A DNA stretch of 64,000 bases from Arenicola marina (taxonomy: Eukaryota; Annelida; Polychaeta; Arenicolidae). The stretch lies in NCBI GenBank assembly GCA_964019135.1, contig OZ025263.1:32590133-32654132 (forward strand). The letters are read 5' to 3'. Shown piece after piece: positions 42,001 through 57,000 of the stretch. The notes beneath the pieces are model-generated. The model was not told the DNA's origin and searched no databases. It was given only the letters and a program-made list of their open reading frames with translations. The position numbers and the translations under genes were made by a program. Numbering within the stretch: position 1 is the stretch's first letter; each line of letters opens with the position of its first letter.

Positions 42001-45000
42001 ACGACAACTCCCACCACTGTCACCCCGACCAGCAGTGAGTCCACAACAGGTCAGTGATACAACTTTATTATTTTATTTTTAAAGAAAACGTATTGTCCAG
42101 AAGGAAACGGGCGTAAAATAAACTCTAACTTCATAAACGTCACTTTATGAGCGACATCGGCGATAATATATCGATTCTCAGCAGCTCAAAGTAGGATTGT
42201 AAGTCTGTATGCTGATTCTTTTGATAAGCACGTATGGTGCAGCGTTGTATTCTCTTTCCACCATAGTGGCGAGTACGACTAGCGCAACCAGCGCCAGCAC
42301 CACTGCGGAGAGCACCACCAGCTTGACAACCCCAACGACAGTCTCGGAAACCACAAGCACCGGAACCAGTGGGACGACGACAACTCCTACCACTGTCACT
42401 CCGACCACCAGTGAGTCCACAACAGGTCAGTGATACAACTTTATCATTTTATGGTGAAAGGAAACGTATTGTCTAGAAGGAAACGGGCGTAAAACAAACT
42501 CTAACTTCTTAAACGTCACTTGATAAGCGACATAGGCGATAATATATCGATTCTCAGCGGCTCAAAGTAGGATTGTAAGTCTGTATGCTGATTCTTTTGA
42601 TAAGCACGTATGGTGCAGCGTTGTATTCTCTTTCCACCATAGTGGCGAGTACGACTAGCGCAACCAGCGCCAGCACCACTGCGGAGAGCACCACCAGCTT
42701 GACAACCCCAACGACAGTCTCGGAAACCACAAGCACCGGAACCAGTGGGACGACGACAACTCCCACCACTGTCACCCCGACCACCAGTGAGTCCACAACA
42801 GGTCAGTGATACAACTTTATCATTTTATGTTTAAAGGAAACGTATTGTCTAGAATGAAACTAGCGTAAAATAAACTCTAGCTTCTTAAACGTCACTTTAT
42901 TAGCGACATCGGCGATAATATATCGATTCTCAGCAGCGCAAAGTAGGATTGTAAGTCAGTATGCTGATTCTTTTGATAAGCACGTATGGTGCAGCGTTGT
43001 ATTCTCTTTCCACCATAGTGGCGAGTACGACTAGCGCAACCAGCGCCAGCACCACTGCGGAGAGCACCACTAGCTTGACAACCCCAACGACAGTCTCGGA
43101 AACCACAAGCACCGGAACCAGTGGGACGACGACAACTCCCACCACTGTCACCCCGACCACCAGTGAGTCCACAACAGGTCAGTGATACAACTTGATCATT
43201 TTATGTGTAAAGGAAACGTATCGTCTAGAATGAAACGGGCGTAAAACAAACGCTAACTTCTTAAACGTCACTTTATAAGCGACATTGGCGGTAATATATC
43301 GATTCTCAGCAGCTCAATGTAGGAATGTAAGTCTGTATGCTGATTCTTTTGATAAGCACGTATGGTGCAGCGTTGTATTCTCTTTCCACCATAGTGGCGA
43401 GTACGACTAGCGCAACCAGCGCCAGCACCACTGCGGAGAGCACCACCAGCTTGACAACCCCAACGACAGTCTCGGAAACCACAAGCACCGGAACCAGTGG
43501 GACGACGACAACTCCCACCACTGTCACCCCGACCACCAGTGAGTCCACAACAGGTCAGTGATACAACTTCATCATTTTATGTTTAAAGGAAACGTATTGT
43601 CTAGAATGAAACCGGCGTAAAACAAACGCTAACTTCTTAAACGTCACTTTATAAGCGACATCGGCGATAATATATCGATTCTCAGCAGCTCAAAGTAGGA
43701 TTGTAAGTCTGTATGCTGATTCTTTTGATAAGCACGTATGGTGCAGCGTTGTATTCTCTTTCCACCATAGTGGCGAGTACGACTAGCGCAACCAGCGCCA
43801 GCACCACTGCGGAGAGCACCACCAGCTTGACAACCCCAACGACAGTCTCGGAAACCACAAGCACCGGAACCAGTGGGACGACGGCAACTCCCACCACTGT
43901 CACCCCGACCACCAGTGAGTCCACAACAGGTCAGTGATACAACTTTATCATTTTATGTTTAAGGGAAACGTATAGTCTAGAATGAAACGGGCGTAAAACA
44001 AACGCTAACTTCTTAAACGTCACTTTATAAGCGACATTGGCGGTAATATATCGATTCTCAGCAGCTCAATGTAGGGATGTAAGTCTGTATGCTGATTCTT
44101 TTGATAAGCACGTATGGTGCAGCGTTGTATTCTCTTTCCACCATAGTGGCGAGTACGACTAGCGCAACCAGCGCCAGCACCACTGCGGAGAGCACCACCA
44201 GCTTGACAACCCCAACGACAGTCTCGGAAACCACAAGCACCGGAACCAGTGGGACGACGACAACTCCCACCACTGTCACTCCGACCACCAGTAAGTCCAC
44301 AACAGGTCAGTGATACAACTTTATCATTTTATGTTTAAAGGAAACGTATTATCTAGAAGGAAACGGGCGTAGAACAAACTCTAACTTCTTAAACGTCACT
44401 TTATAAGCGACATCGGCGATAAAATATCGATTCTCAGCAGCTCAAAGTAGGATTGTAAGTCTGTATGCTGATTCTTTTGATAAGCACGTATGGTGCAGCG
44501 TTGTATTCTCTTTCCACCATAGTGGCGAGTACGACTAGCGCAACCAGCGCCAGCACCACTGCGGAGAGCACCACCAGCTTGACAACCCCAACGACAGTCT
44601 CGGAAACCACAAGCACCGGAACCAGTGGGACGACGACAACTCCCACCACTGTCACCCCGACCACCAGTGAGTCCACAACAGGTCAGTGATACAACTTTAT
44701 CATTTTATGTTTGAAGGAAACGTATTGTCTGGAATGAAACGGGCGTAAAACAAACGCTAACTTCTTAAACGTCACTTTATAAGCGACATCGGCGATAATA
44801 TATCGATTCACAGCAGCTCAAATTAGGATTGTAAGTCTGTATGCTGATTCTTTTGTTAAGCACGTATGGTGCAGCGTTGTATTCTCTTTCCACCATAGTG
44901 GCGAGTACGACTAGCGCAACCAGCGCCAGCACCAGTGCGGAGAGCACCACCAGCTTGACAACCCCAACGACAGTCTCGGAAACCACAAGCACCGGAACCA

Positions 45001-48000
45001 GTGGGACGACGACAACTCCCACCACTGTCACTCCGACCACCAGTGAGTCCACAACAGGTCAGTGATACAACTTTATCATTTTATGTTTAAAGGAAACGTA
45101 TTATCTAGAAGGAAACGGGCGTAGAACAAACTCTAACTTCTTAAACGTCACTTTATAAACGACATCGGCGATAATATATCGATTCTCAGCAGCTCAAAGT
45201 AGGATTGTAAGTCTGTATGCTGATTCTTTTGATAAGCACGTATGGTGCAGCGTTGTATTCTCTTTCCACCATAGTGGCGAGTACGACTAGCGCAACCAGC
45301 GCCAGCACCACTGCGGAGAGCACCACCAGCTTGACAACCCCAACGACAGTCTCGGAAACCACAAGCACCGGAACCAGTGGGACGACGACAACTCCCACCA
45401 CTGTCACCCCGACCACCAGTGAGTCCACAACAGGTCAGTGATACAACTTTATCATTTTATGTTTAAAGGAAACGTATTGTCTAGAATGAAACTAGCGTAA
45501 AATAAACTCTAACTTCTTAAACGTCACTTTATTAGCGACATCGGCGATAATATATCGATTCTCAGCAGCGCAAAGTAGGATTGTAAGTCAGTATGCTGAT
45601 TCTTTTGATAAGCACGTATGGTGCAGCGTTGTATTCTCTTTCCACCATAGTGGCGAGTACGACTAGCGCAACCAGCGCCAGCACCACTGCGGAGAGCACC
45701 ACTAGCTTGACAACCCCAACGACAGTCTCGGAAACCACAAGCACCGGAACCAGTGGGACGACGACAACTCCCACCACTGTCACCCCGACCACCAGTGAGT
45801 CCACAACAGGTCAGTGATACAACTTGATCATTTTATGTGTAAAGGAAACGTATTGTCTAGAATGAAACGGGCGTAAAACAAACGCTAACTTCTTAAACGT
45901 CACTTTATAAGCGACATTGGCGGTAATATATCGATTCTCAGCAGCTCAATGTAGGAATGTAAGTCTGTATGCTGATTCTTTTGATAAGCACGTATGGTGC
46001 AGCGTTGTATTCTCTTTCCACCATAGTGGCGAGTACGACTAGCGCAACCAGCGCCAGCACCACTGCGGAGAGCACCACCAGCTTGACAACCCCAACGACA
46101 GTCTCGGAAACCACAAGCACCGGAACCAGTGGGACGACGACAACTCCCACCACTGTCACCCCGACCACCAGTGAGTCCACAACAGGTCAGTGATACAACT
46201 TCATCATTTTATGTTTAAAGGAAACGTATTGTCTAGAATGAAACCGGCGTAAAACAAACGCTAACTTCTTAAACGTCACTTTATAAGCGACATCGGCGAT
46301 AATATATCGATTCTCAGCAGCTCAAAGTAGGATTGTAAGTCTGTATGCTGATTCTTTTGATAAGCACGTATGGTGCAGCGTTGTATTCTCTTTCCACCAT
46401 AGTGGCGAGTACGACTAGCGCAACCAGCGCCAGCACCACTGCGGAGAGCACCACCAGCTTGACAACCCCAACGACAGTCTCGGAAACCACAAGCACCGGA
46501 ACCAGTGGGACGACGGCAACTCCCACCACTGTCACCCCGACCACCAGTGAGTCCACAACAGGTCAGTGATACAACTTTATCATTTTATGTTTAAGGGAAA
46601 CGTATAGTCTAGAATGAAACGGGCGTAAAACAAACGCTAACTTCTTAAACGTCACTTTATAAGCGACATTGGCGGTAATATATCGATTCTCAGCAGCTCA
46701 ATGTAGGGATGTAAGTCTGTATGCTGATTCTTTTGATAAGCACGTATGGTGCAGCGTTGTATTCTCTTTCCACCATAGTGGCGAGTACGACTAGCGCAAC
46801 CAGCGCCAGCACCACTGCGGAGAGCACCACCAGCTTGACAACCCCAACGACAGTCTCGGAAACCACAAGCACCGGAACCAGTGGGACGACGACAACTCCC
46901 ACCACTGTCACTCCGACCACCAGTAAGTCCACAACAGGTCAGTGATACAACTTTATCATTTTATGTTTAAAGGAAACGTATTATCTAGAAGGAAACGGGC
47001 GTAGAACAAACTCTAACTTCTTAAACGTCACTTTATAAGCGACATCGGCGATAAAATATCGATTCTCAGCAGCTCAAAGTAGGATTGTAAGTCTGTATGC
47101 TGATTCTTTTGATAAGCACGTATGGTGCAGCGTTGTATTCTCTTTCCACCATAGTGGCGAGTACGACTAGCGCAACCAGCGCCAGCACCACTGCGGAGAG
47201 CACCACCAGCTTGACAACCCCAACGACAGTCTCGGAAACCACAAGCACCGGAACCAGTGGGACGACGACAACTCCCACCACTGTCACCCCGACCACCAGT
47301 GAGTCCACAACAGGTCAGTGATACAACTTTATCATTTTATGTTTGAAGGAAACGTATTGTCTGGAATGAAACGGGCGTAAAACAAACGCTAACTTCTTAA
47401 AGGTCACTTTATAAGCGACATCGGCGATAATATATCGATTCACAGCAGCTCAAATTAGGATTGTAAGTCTGTATGCTGATTCTTTTGTTAAGCACGTATG
47501 GTGCAGCGTTGTATTCTCTTTCCACCATAGTGGCGAGTACGACTAGCGCAACCAGCGCCAGCACCAGTGCGGAGAGCACCACCAGCTTGACAACCCCAAC
47601 GACAGTCTCGGAAACCACAAGCACCGGAACCAGTGGGACGACGACAACTCCCACCACTGTCACTCCGACCACCAGTGAGTCCACAACAGGTCAGTGATAC
47701 AACTTTATCATTTTATGTTTAAAGGAAACGTATTATCTAGAAGGAAACGGGCGTAGAACAAACTCTAACTTCTTAAACGTCACTTTATAAGCGACATCGG
47801 CGATAATATATCGATTCTCAGCAGCTCAAAGTAGGATTGTAAGTCTGTATGCTGATTCTTTTGATAAGCACGTATGGTGCAGCGTTGTATTCTCTTTCCA
47901 CCATAGTGGCGAGTACGACTAGCGCAACCAGCGCCAGCACCACTGCGGAGAGCACCACCAGCTTGACAACCCCAACGACAGTCTCGGAAACCACAAGCAC

Positions 48001-51000
48001 CGGAACCAGTGGGACGACGACAACTCCCACCACTGTCACCCCGACCACCAGTGAGTCCACAACAGGTCAGTGATACAACTTTATCATTTTATGTTTAAAG
48101 GAAACGTATTGTCTAGAATGAAACGGGCGTAAAATAAACTCTGACTTCTTAAACGTCACTTTATTAGCGACATCGGCGATAATATATCGATTCTCAGCAG
48201 CGCGAAGTAGGGTTGTAAGTCAGTATGCTGATTCTTTTGATAAGCACGTATGGTGCAGCGTTGTATTCTCTTTCCACCATAGTGGCGAGTACGACTAGCG
48301 CAACCAGCGCCAGCACCACTGCGGAGAGCACCACCAGCTTGACAACCCCAACGACAGTCTCGGAAACCACAAGCACCGGAACCAGTGGGACGACGACAAC
48401 TCCCACCACTGTCACCCCGACCACCAGTGAGTCCACAACAGGTCAGTGATACAACTTCATCATTTTATGTTTAACGGAAACGTATTGTCTAGAAGGAAAC
48501 GGGCGTAAAACAAACTCTAACTTCTTAAACGTCACTTTATAAGCGACATCGGCGATAATATATCAATTCTCAGCAGCTCAAAGTAGGATTGTAAGTCTGT
48601 ATGCTGATTCGTTTGATAAGCACGTATGGTGCAGCGTGGTATTCTCTTTCCACCATAGTGGCGAGTACGACTAGCGCAACCAGCGCCAGCACCACTGCGG
48701 AGAGCACCACCAGCTTGACAACCCCAACGACAGTCTCGGAAACCACAAGCACCGGAACCAGTGAGACGACGACAACTCCCACCACTGTCACCCCGACCAG
48801 CAGTGAGTCCACAACAGGTCAGTGATACAACTTTATTATTTTATTTTTAAAGAATACGTATTGTCCAGAAGGAAACGGGCGTAAAATAAACTCTAACTTC
48901 TTAAACGTCACTTTATGAGCGACATCGGCGATAATATATCGATTCTCAGCAGCTCAAAGTAGGATTGTAAGTCTGTATGCTGATTCATTTGATAAGCACG
49001 TATGGTGCAGCGTTGTATTCTCTTTCCACCATAGTGGCGAGTACGACTAGCGCAACCAGCGCCAGCACCACTGCGGAGAGCACCACCAGCTTGACAACCC
49101 CAACGACAGTCTCGGAAACCACAAGCACCGGAACCGGTGGGACGACGACAACTCCTACCACTGTCACTCCGACCACCAGTGAGTCCACAACAGGTCAGTG
49201 ATACAACTTTATCATTTTATGGTGAAAGGAAACGTATTGTCTAGAAGGAAACGGGCGTAAAACAAACTCTAACTTCTTAAACGTCACTTGATAAGCGACA
49301 TAGGCGATAATATATCGATTCTCAGCGGCTCAAAGTAGGATTGTAAGTCTGTATGCTGATTCTTTTGATAAGCGCGTATGGTGCAGCGTTGTATTCTCTT
49401 TCCACCATAGTGGCGAGTACGACTAGCGCAACCAGCGCCAGCACCACTGCGGAGAGCACCACCCGCTTGACAACCCCAACGACAGTCTCGGAAACCACAA
49501 GCACCGGAACCAGTGGGACGACGACAACTCCCACCACTGTCACCCCGACCACCAGTGAGTCCACAACAGGTCAGTGATACAACTTTATCATTTTATGTTT
49601 AAAGGAAACGTATTGTCTAGAATGAAACTAGCGTAAAATAAACTCTAACTTCCTAAACGTCACTTTATTAGCGACATCGGCGATAATATATCGATTCTCA
49701 GCAGCGCAAAGTAGGATTGTAAGTCAGTATGCTGATTCTTTTGATAAGCACGTATGGTGCAGCGTTGTATTCTCTTTCCACCATAGTGGCGAGTACGGCT
49801 AGCGCAACCAGCGCCAGCACCACTGCGGAGAGCACCACTAGCTTGACAACCCCAACGACAGTCTCGGAAACCACAAGCACCGGAACCAGTGGGACGACGA
49901 CAACTCCCACCACTGTCACCCCGACCACCAGTGAGTCCACAACAGGTCAGTGATACAACTTGATCATTTTATGTGTAAAGGAAACGTATTGTCTAGAATG
50001 AAACGGGCGTAAAACAAACGCTAACTTCTTAAACGTCACTTTATAAGCGACATTGGCGGTAATATATCGATTCTCAGCAGCTCAATGTAGGAATGTAAGT
50101 CTGTATGCTGATTCTTTTGATAAGCACGTATGGTGCAGCGTTGTATTCTCTTTCCACCATAGTGGCGAGTACGACTAGCGCAACCAGCGCCAGCACCACT
50201 GCGGAGAGCACCACCAGCTTGACAACCCCAACGACAGTCTCGGAAACCACAAGCACCGGAACCAGTGGGACGACGACAACTCCCACCACTGTCACCCCGA
50301 CCACCAGTGAGTCCACAACAGGTCAGTGATACAACTTCATCATTTTATGTTTAAAGGAAACGTATTGTCTAGAATGAAACCGGCGTAAAACAAACGCTAA
50401 CTTCTTAAACGTCACTTTATAAGCGACATCGGCGATAATATATCGATTCTCAGCAGCTCAAAGTAGGATTGTAAGTCTGTATGCTGATTCTTTTGATAAG
50501 CACGTATGGTGCAGCGTTGTATTCTCTTTCCACCATAGTGGCGAGTACGACTAGCGCAACCAGCGCCAGCACCACTGCGGAGAGCACCACCAGCTTGACA
50601 ACCCCAACGACAGTCTCGGAAACCACAAGCACCGGAACCAGTGGGACGACGGCAACTCCCACCACTGTCACCCCGACCACCAGTGAGTCCACAACAGGTC
50701 AGTGATACAACTTGATCATTTTATGTTTAAAGGAAACGTATTGTCTAGAAGGAAACGGGCGTAAACTTCTTAAACGTCACTTTATAAGCGACACTGGCGA
50801 TAATATATTGATTCTCAGCAGCTCAATGTAGGAATGTAAGTCTGTATGCTGATTCTTTTGATAAGCACGTATGGTGCAGCGTTGTATTCTCTTTCCACCC
50901 TAGTGGCGAGTACGACTAGCGCAACCAGCGCCAGCACCACTGCGGAGAGCACCACCAGCTTGACAACCCCAACGACACTCTCGGAAACCACAAGCACCGG

Positions 51001-54000
51001 AACCAGTGGGACGACGAGAACTCCCACCACTGTCACTCCGACCACCAGTGAGTCCACAACAGGTCAGTGATACAACTTTATCATTTTATGTTTAAAGGAA
51101 ACGTATTATCTAGAAGGAAACGGGCGTAGAACAAACTCTACCTTCTTAAACGTCACTTTATAAGCGACATCAGCGATAATATATCGATTCTCAGCAGCTC
51201 AAAGTAGGACTGTAAGTCTGTATGCTGATTTTTTTATAAGCACGTATGGTGCAGCGTTGTATTCTCTTTCCACCATAGTGGCGAGTACGACTAGCGCAAC
51301 CAGCGCCCCCTCCACTGCGGAGAGCACCACCAGCTTGACAACCCCAACGACAGACTCGGAAACCACAAGCACCGGAACCAGTGGGACGACGACAACTCCC
51401 ACCACTGTCACCCCGACCACCACTGAGTCGACAACAGGTCAGTGATACAATTTTATCATTTTATGTTTAAAGGAAACGTTTTGTCTAGAAGGAAACGGGC
51501 GTAAAACTCTAACTTCTTAAACGTCACTTTATAAGCGACATCGGCGATAATATATCGATTCCCAACAGATCAAAGTAGGATTGTAAGTCTGTATGCTGAT
51601 TCTTTTGTTAAGCACGTATGGTGCAGCGTTGTATTCTCTTTCCACCATAGTGGCGAGTACGACTAGCGCAACCAGCGCCAGCACCACTGCGGCGAGCACC
51701 ACCAGCTTGACAACCCCAACGACAGTCTCGGAAACCACAAGCACCGGAACCAGTGGGACGACGACAACTCCCACCACTGTCACCCCGACCACCAGTGAGT
51801 CCACAACAGGTCAGTGATACAACTTAATCATTTTATGTTTAAAGGAAACGTATTGTCTAGAATGAAACGGGCGTAAAACAAACGCTAACTTCTTAAAGGT
51901 CACTTTATAAGCGACATCGGCGATAATATATCGATTCTCAGCAGCTCAAAGTAGGATTGTAAGTCTGTATGCTGATTCTTTTGATAAGCACGTATGGTGC
52001 AGCGTTGTATTCTCTTTCCACCATAGTGGCGAGTACGACTAGCGCAACCAGCGCCAGCACCACTGCGGAGAGCACCACTAGCTTGACAACCCCAACGACA
52101 GTCTCGGAAACCACAAGCACCGGAACCAGTGGGACGACGACAACTCCCACCACTGTCACCCCGACCACCAGTGAGTCCACAACAGGTCAGTGATACAACT
52201 TTATCATTTTATGTGTAAAGGAAACGTATTGTCTAGAATGAAACGGGCGTAAAACAAACGCTAACTTCTTAAACGTCACTTTATAAGCGACATTGGCGGT
52301 AATATATCGATTCTCAGCAGCTCAATGTAGGAATGTAAGTCTGTATGCTGATTCTTTTGATAAGCACGTATGGTGCAGCGTTGTATTCTCTTTCCACCAT
52401 AGTGGCGAGTACGACTAGCGCAACCAGCGCCAGCACCACTGCGGAGAGCACCACCAGCTTGACAACCCCAACGACAGTCTCGGAAACCACAAGCACCGGA
52501 ACCAGTGGGACGACGACAACTCCCACCACTGTCACCCCGACCACCAGTGAGTCCACAACAGGTCAGTGATACAACTTCATCATTTTATGTTTAAAGGAAA
52601 CGTATTGTCTAGAATGAAACGGGCGTAAAACAAACGCTAACTTCTTAAAGGTCACTTTATAAGCGACATCGGCGATAATATATCGATTCTCAGCAGCTCA
52701 AAGTAGGATTGTAAGTCTGTATGCTGATTCTTTTGATAAGCACGTATGGTGCAGCGTTGTATTCTCTTTCCACCATAGTGGCGAGTACGACTAGCGCAAC
52801 CAGCGCCAGCACCACTGCGGAGAGCACCACCAGCTTGACAACCCCAACGACAGTCTCGGAAACCACAAGCACCGGAACCAGTGGGACGACGGCAACTCCC
52901 ACCACTGTCACCCCGACCACCAGTGAGTCCACAACAGGTCAGTGATACAACTTTATCATTTTATGTTTAAAGGAAACGTATTGTCTAGAAGGAAACGGGC
53001 GTAAAACTCTAACTTCTTAAACGTCACTTTATAAGCGACACTGGCGATAATATATCGATTCTCAGCAGCTCAATGTAGGAATGTAAGTCTGTATGCTGAT
53101 TCTTTTGATAAGCACGTATGGTGCAGCGTTGTATTCTCTTTCCACCCTAGTGGCGAGTACGACTAGCGCCACCAGCGCCAGCACCACTGCGGAGAGCACC
53201 ACCAGCTTGACAACCCCAACGACAGTCTCGGAAACCACAAGCACCGGAACCAGTGGGACGACGACAACTCCCACCACTGTCACTCCGACCACCAGTGAGT
53301 CCACAACAGGTCAGTGATACAACTTTATCATTTTATGTTTAAAGGAAACGTATTATCTAGAAGGAAACGGGCGTAGAACAAACTCTACCTTCTTAAACGT
53401 CACTTTATAAGCGACATTGGCGGTAATATATCGATTCTCAGCAGCTCAATGTAGGGATGTAAGTCTGTATGCTGATTCTTTTGATAAGCACGTATGGTGC
53501 AGCGTTGTATTCTCTTTCCACCATAGTGGCGAGTACGACTAGCGCAACCAGCGCCAGCACCACTGCGGAGAGCACCACCAGCTTGACAACCCCAACGACA
53601 GTCTCGGAAACCACAAGCACCGGAACCAGTGGGACGACGGCAACTCCCACCACTGTCACCCCGACCACCAGTGAGTCCACAACAGGTCAGTGATACAACT
53701 TTATCATTTTATGTTTAAGGGAAACGTATTGTCTAGAATGAAACGGGCGTAAAATAAACTCTAACTTCTTAAACGTCACTTTATTAGCGACATCGGCGAT
53801 AATATATCGATTCTCAGCAGCGCAAAGTAGGATTGTAAGTCAGTATGCTGATTCTTTTGATAAGCACGTATGGTGCAGCGTTGTATTCTCTTTCCACCAT
53901 AGTGGCGAGTACGACTAGCGCAACCAGCGCCAGCACCACTGCGGAGAGCACCACCAGCTTGACAACCCCAACGACAATCTCGGAAACCACAAGCACCGGA

Positions 54001-57000
54001 ACCAGTGGGAGGACGACAACTCCCACCACTGTCACCCCGACCACCAGTGAGTCCACAACAGGTCAGTGATACAACTTGATCATTTTATGTGTAAAGGAAA
54101 CGTATTGTCTAGAATGAAACGGGCGTAAAACAAACGCTAACTTCTTAAACGTCACTTTATAAGCGACATTGGCGGTAATATATCGATTCTCAGCAGCTCA
54201 ATGTAGGAATGTAAGTCTGTATGCTGATTCTTTTGATAAGCACGTATGGTGCAGCGTTGTATTCTCTTTCCACCATAGTGGCGAGTACGACTAGCGCAAC
54301 CAGCGCCAGCACCACTGCGGAGAGCACCACCAGCTTGACAACCCCAACGACAGTCTCGGAAACCACAAGCACCGGAACCAGTGGGACGACGACAACTCCC
54401 ACCACTGTCACCCCGACCACCAGTGAGTCCACAACAGGTCAGTGATACAACTTTATCATTTTATGTTTAAAGGAAACGTATTGTCTAGAAGGAAACGGGC
54501 GTAAAACAAACGCTAACTTCTTAAACGTCACTTTATAAGCGACACTGGCGATAATATATCGATTCTCAGCAGCTCAATGTAGGAATGTAAGTCTGTATGC
54601 TGATTCTTTTGATAAGCACGTATGGTGCAGCGTTGTATTCTCTTTCCACCCTAGTGGCGAGTACGACTAGCGCAACCAGCGCCAGCACCACTGCGGAGAG
54701 CACCACCAGCTTGACAACCCCAACGACAGTCTCGGAAACCACAAGCACCGGAACCAGTGGGACGACGACAACTCCCACCACTGTCACTCCGACCACCAGT
54801 GAGTCCACAACAGGTCAGTGATACAACTTTATCATTTTATGTTTAAAGGAAACGTATTATCTAGAAGGAAACGGGCGTAGAACAAACTCTACCTTCTTAA
54901 ACGTCACTTTATAAGCGACATCAGCGATAATATATCGATTCTCAGCAGCTCAAAGTAGGATTGTAAGTCTGTAGGCTGATTTTTTTATAAGCACGTATGG
55001 TGCAGCGTTGTATTCTCTTTCCACCATAGTGGCGAGTACGACTAGCGCAACCAGCGCCACCTCCACTGCGGAGAGCACCACCAGCTTGACAACCCCAACG
55101 ACAGACTCGGAAACCACAAGCACCGGAACCAGTGGGACGACGACAACTCCCACCACTGTCACCCCGACCACAACTGAGTCGACAACAGGTCAGTGATACA
55201 ATTTTATCATTTTATGTTTAAAGGAAACGTATTGTCTAGAAGGAAACGGGCGTAAAACTCTAACTTCTTAAACGTCACTTTATAAGCGACATCGGCGATA
55301 ATATATCGATTCCCAACAGATCAAAGTAGGATTGTAAGTCTGTATGCTGATTCTTTTGTTAAGCACGTATGGTGCAGCGTTGTATTCTCTTTCCACCATA
55401 GTGGCGAGTACGACTAGCGCAACCAGCGCCAGCACCACTGCGGCGAGCACCACCAGCTTGACAACCCCAACGACAGTCTCGGAAACCACAAGCACCGGAA
55501 CCAGTGGGACGACGACAACTCCCACCACTGTCACCCCGACCACCAGTGAGTCCACAACAGGTCAGTGATACAACTTTATCATTTTATGTTTAAAGGAAAC
55601 GTATTGTCTAGAATGAAACGGGCGTAAAACAAACGCTAACTTCTTAAAGGTCACTTTATAAGCGACATCGGCGATAATATATCGATTCTCAGCAGCTCAA
55701 AGTAGGATTGTAAGTCTGTATGCTGATTCTTTTGATAAGCACGTATGGTGCAGCGTTGTATTCTCTTTCCACCATAGTGGCGAGTACGACTAGCGCAACC
55801 AGCGCCAGCACCACTGCGGAGAGCACCACCAGCTTGACAACCCCAACGACAGTCTCGGAAACCACAAGCACCGGAACCAGTGGGACGACGACAACTCCCA
55901 CCACTGTCACCCCGACCACCAGTGAGTCCACAACAGGTCAGTGATACAACTTTATCATTTCATGTTTAAGGGAAACGTATTGTCTAGAATGAAACGGGCG
56001 TAAAACAAACGCTAACTTCTTAAACGTCACTTTATAAGCGACATTGGCGGTAATATATCGATTCTCAGCAGCTCAATGTAGGGATGTAAGTCTGTATGCT
56101 GATTCTTTTGATAAGCACGTATGGTGCAGCGTTGTATTCTCTTTCCACCATAGTGGCGAGTACGACTAGCGCAACCAGCGCCAGCACCACTGCGGAGAGC
56201 ACCACCAGCTTGACAACCCCAACGACAGTCTCGGAAACCACAAGCACCGGAACCAGTGGCACGACGACAACTCCCACCACTGTCACCCCGACCACCAGTG
56301 AGTCCACAACAGGTCAGTGATACAACTTTATCATTTTATGTGTAAAGGAAACGTATTATCTAGAATGAAACGGGCGTAAAACAAACGCTAACTTCTTAAA
56401 CGTCACTTTGTCAGCGACATTGGCGCTAATATATCGATTCTCAGCAGCTCAATGTAGGAATGTAAGTCTGTATGCTGATTCTTTTGATAAGCACGTATGG
56501 TGCAGCGTTGTATTCTCTTTCCACCATAGTGGCGAGTACGACTAGCGCAACCAGCGCCAGCACCACTGCGGAGAGCACCACCAGCTTGACAACCCCAACG
56601 ACAGTCTCGGAAACCACAAGCACCGGAACCAGTGGGACGACGACAACTCCCACCACTGTCACCCCGACCACCACTGAGTCGACAACAGGTCAGTGATACA
56701 ATTTTATCATTTTATGTTTAAAGGAAACGTATTGTCTAGAAGGAAACGGGCGTAAATCTCTAACTTCTTAAACGTCACTTTATAAGCGACATCGGCGATA
56801 ATATATCGATTCCCAACAGATCAAAGTAGGATTGTAAGTCTGTATGCTGATTCTTTTGTTAAGCACGTATGGTGCAGCGTTGTATTCTCTTTCCACCATA
56901 GTGGCGAGTACGATTAGCGCAACCAGCGCCAGCACCACTGCGGCGAGCACCACCAGCTTGACAACCCCAACGACAGTCTCGGAAACCACAAGCACCGGAA

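Larger units (their letters stand above)
41298..50697 (+). repeat. 6,768-bp period (18 units) enclosing the 2,632-bp repeat
   Basis: Exons 41515-43771 (seven) correspond to 48283-50539 at an offset of 6,768 bp. Markers are CAGCGCGAAG, the G36E/T48S exon, ATGGTGAAAGG after 42267 and 49035, CTCAGCGGCTC before 42643 and 49411, then GAAACTAGCG. The second copy is cut off where the 7,867-bp block takes over. Confidence 0.8.
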
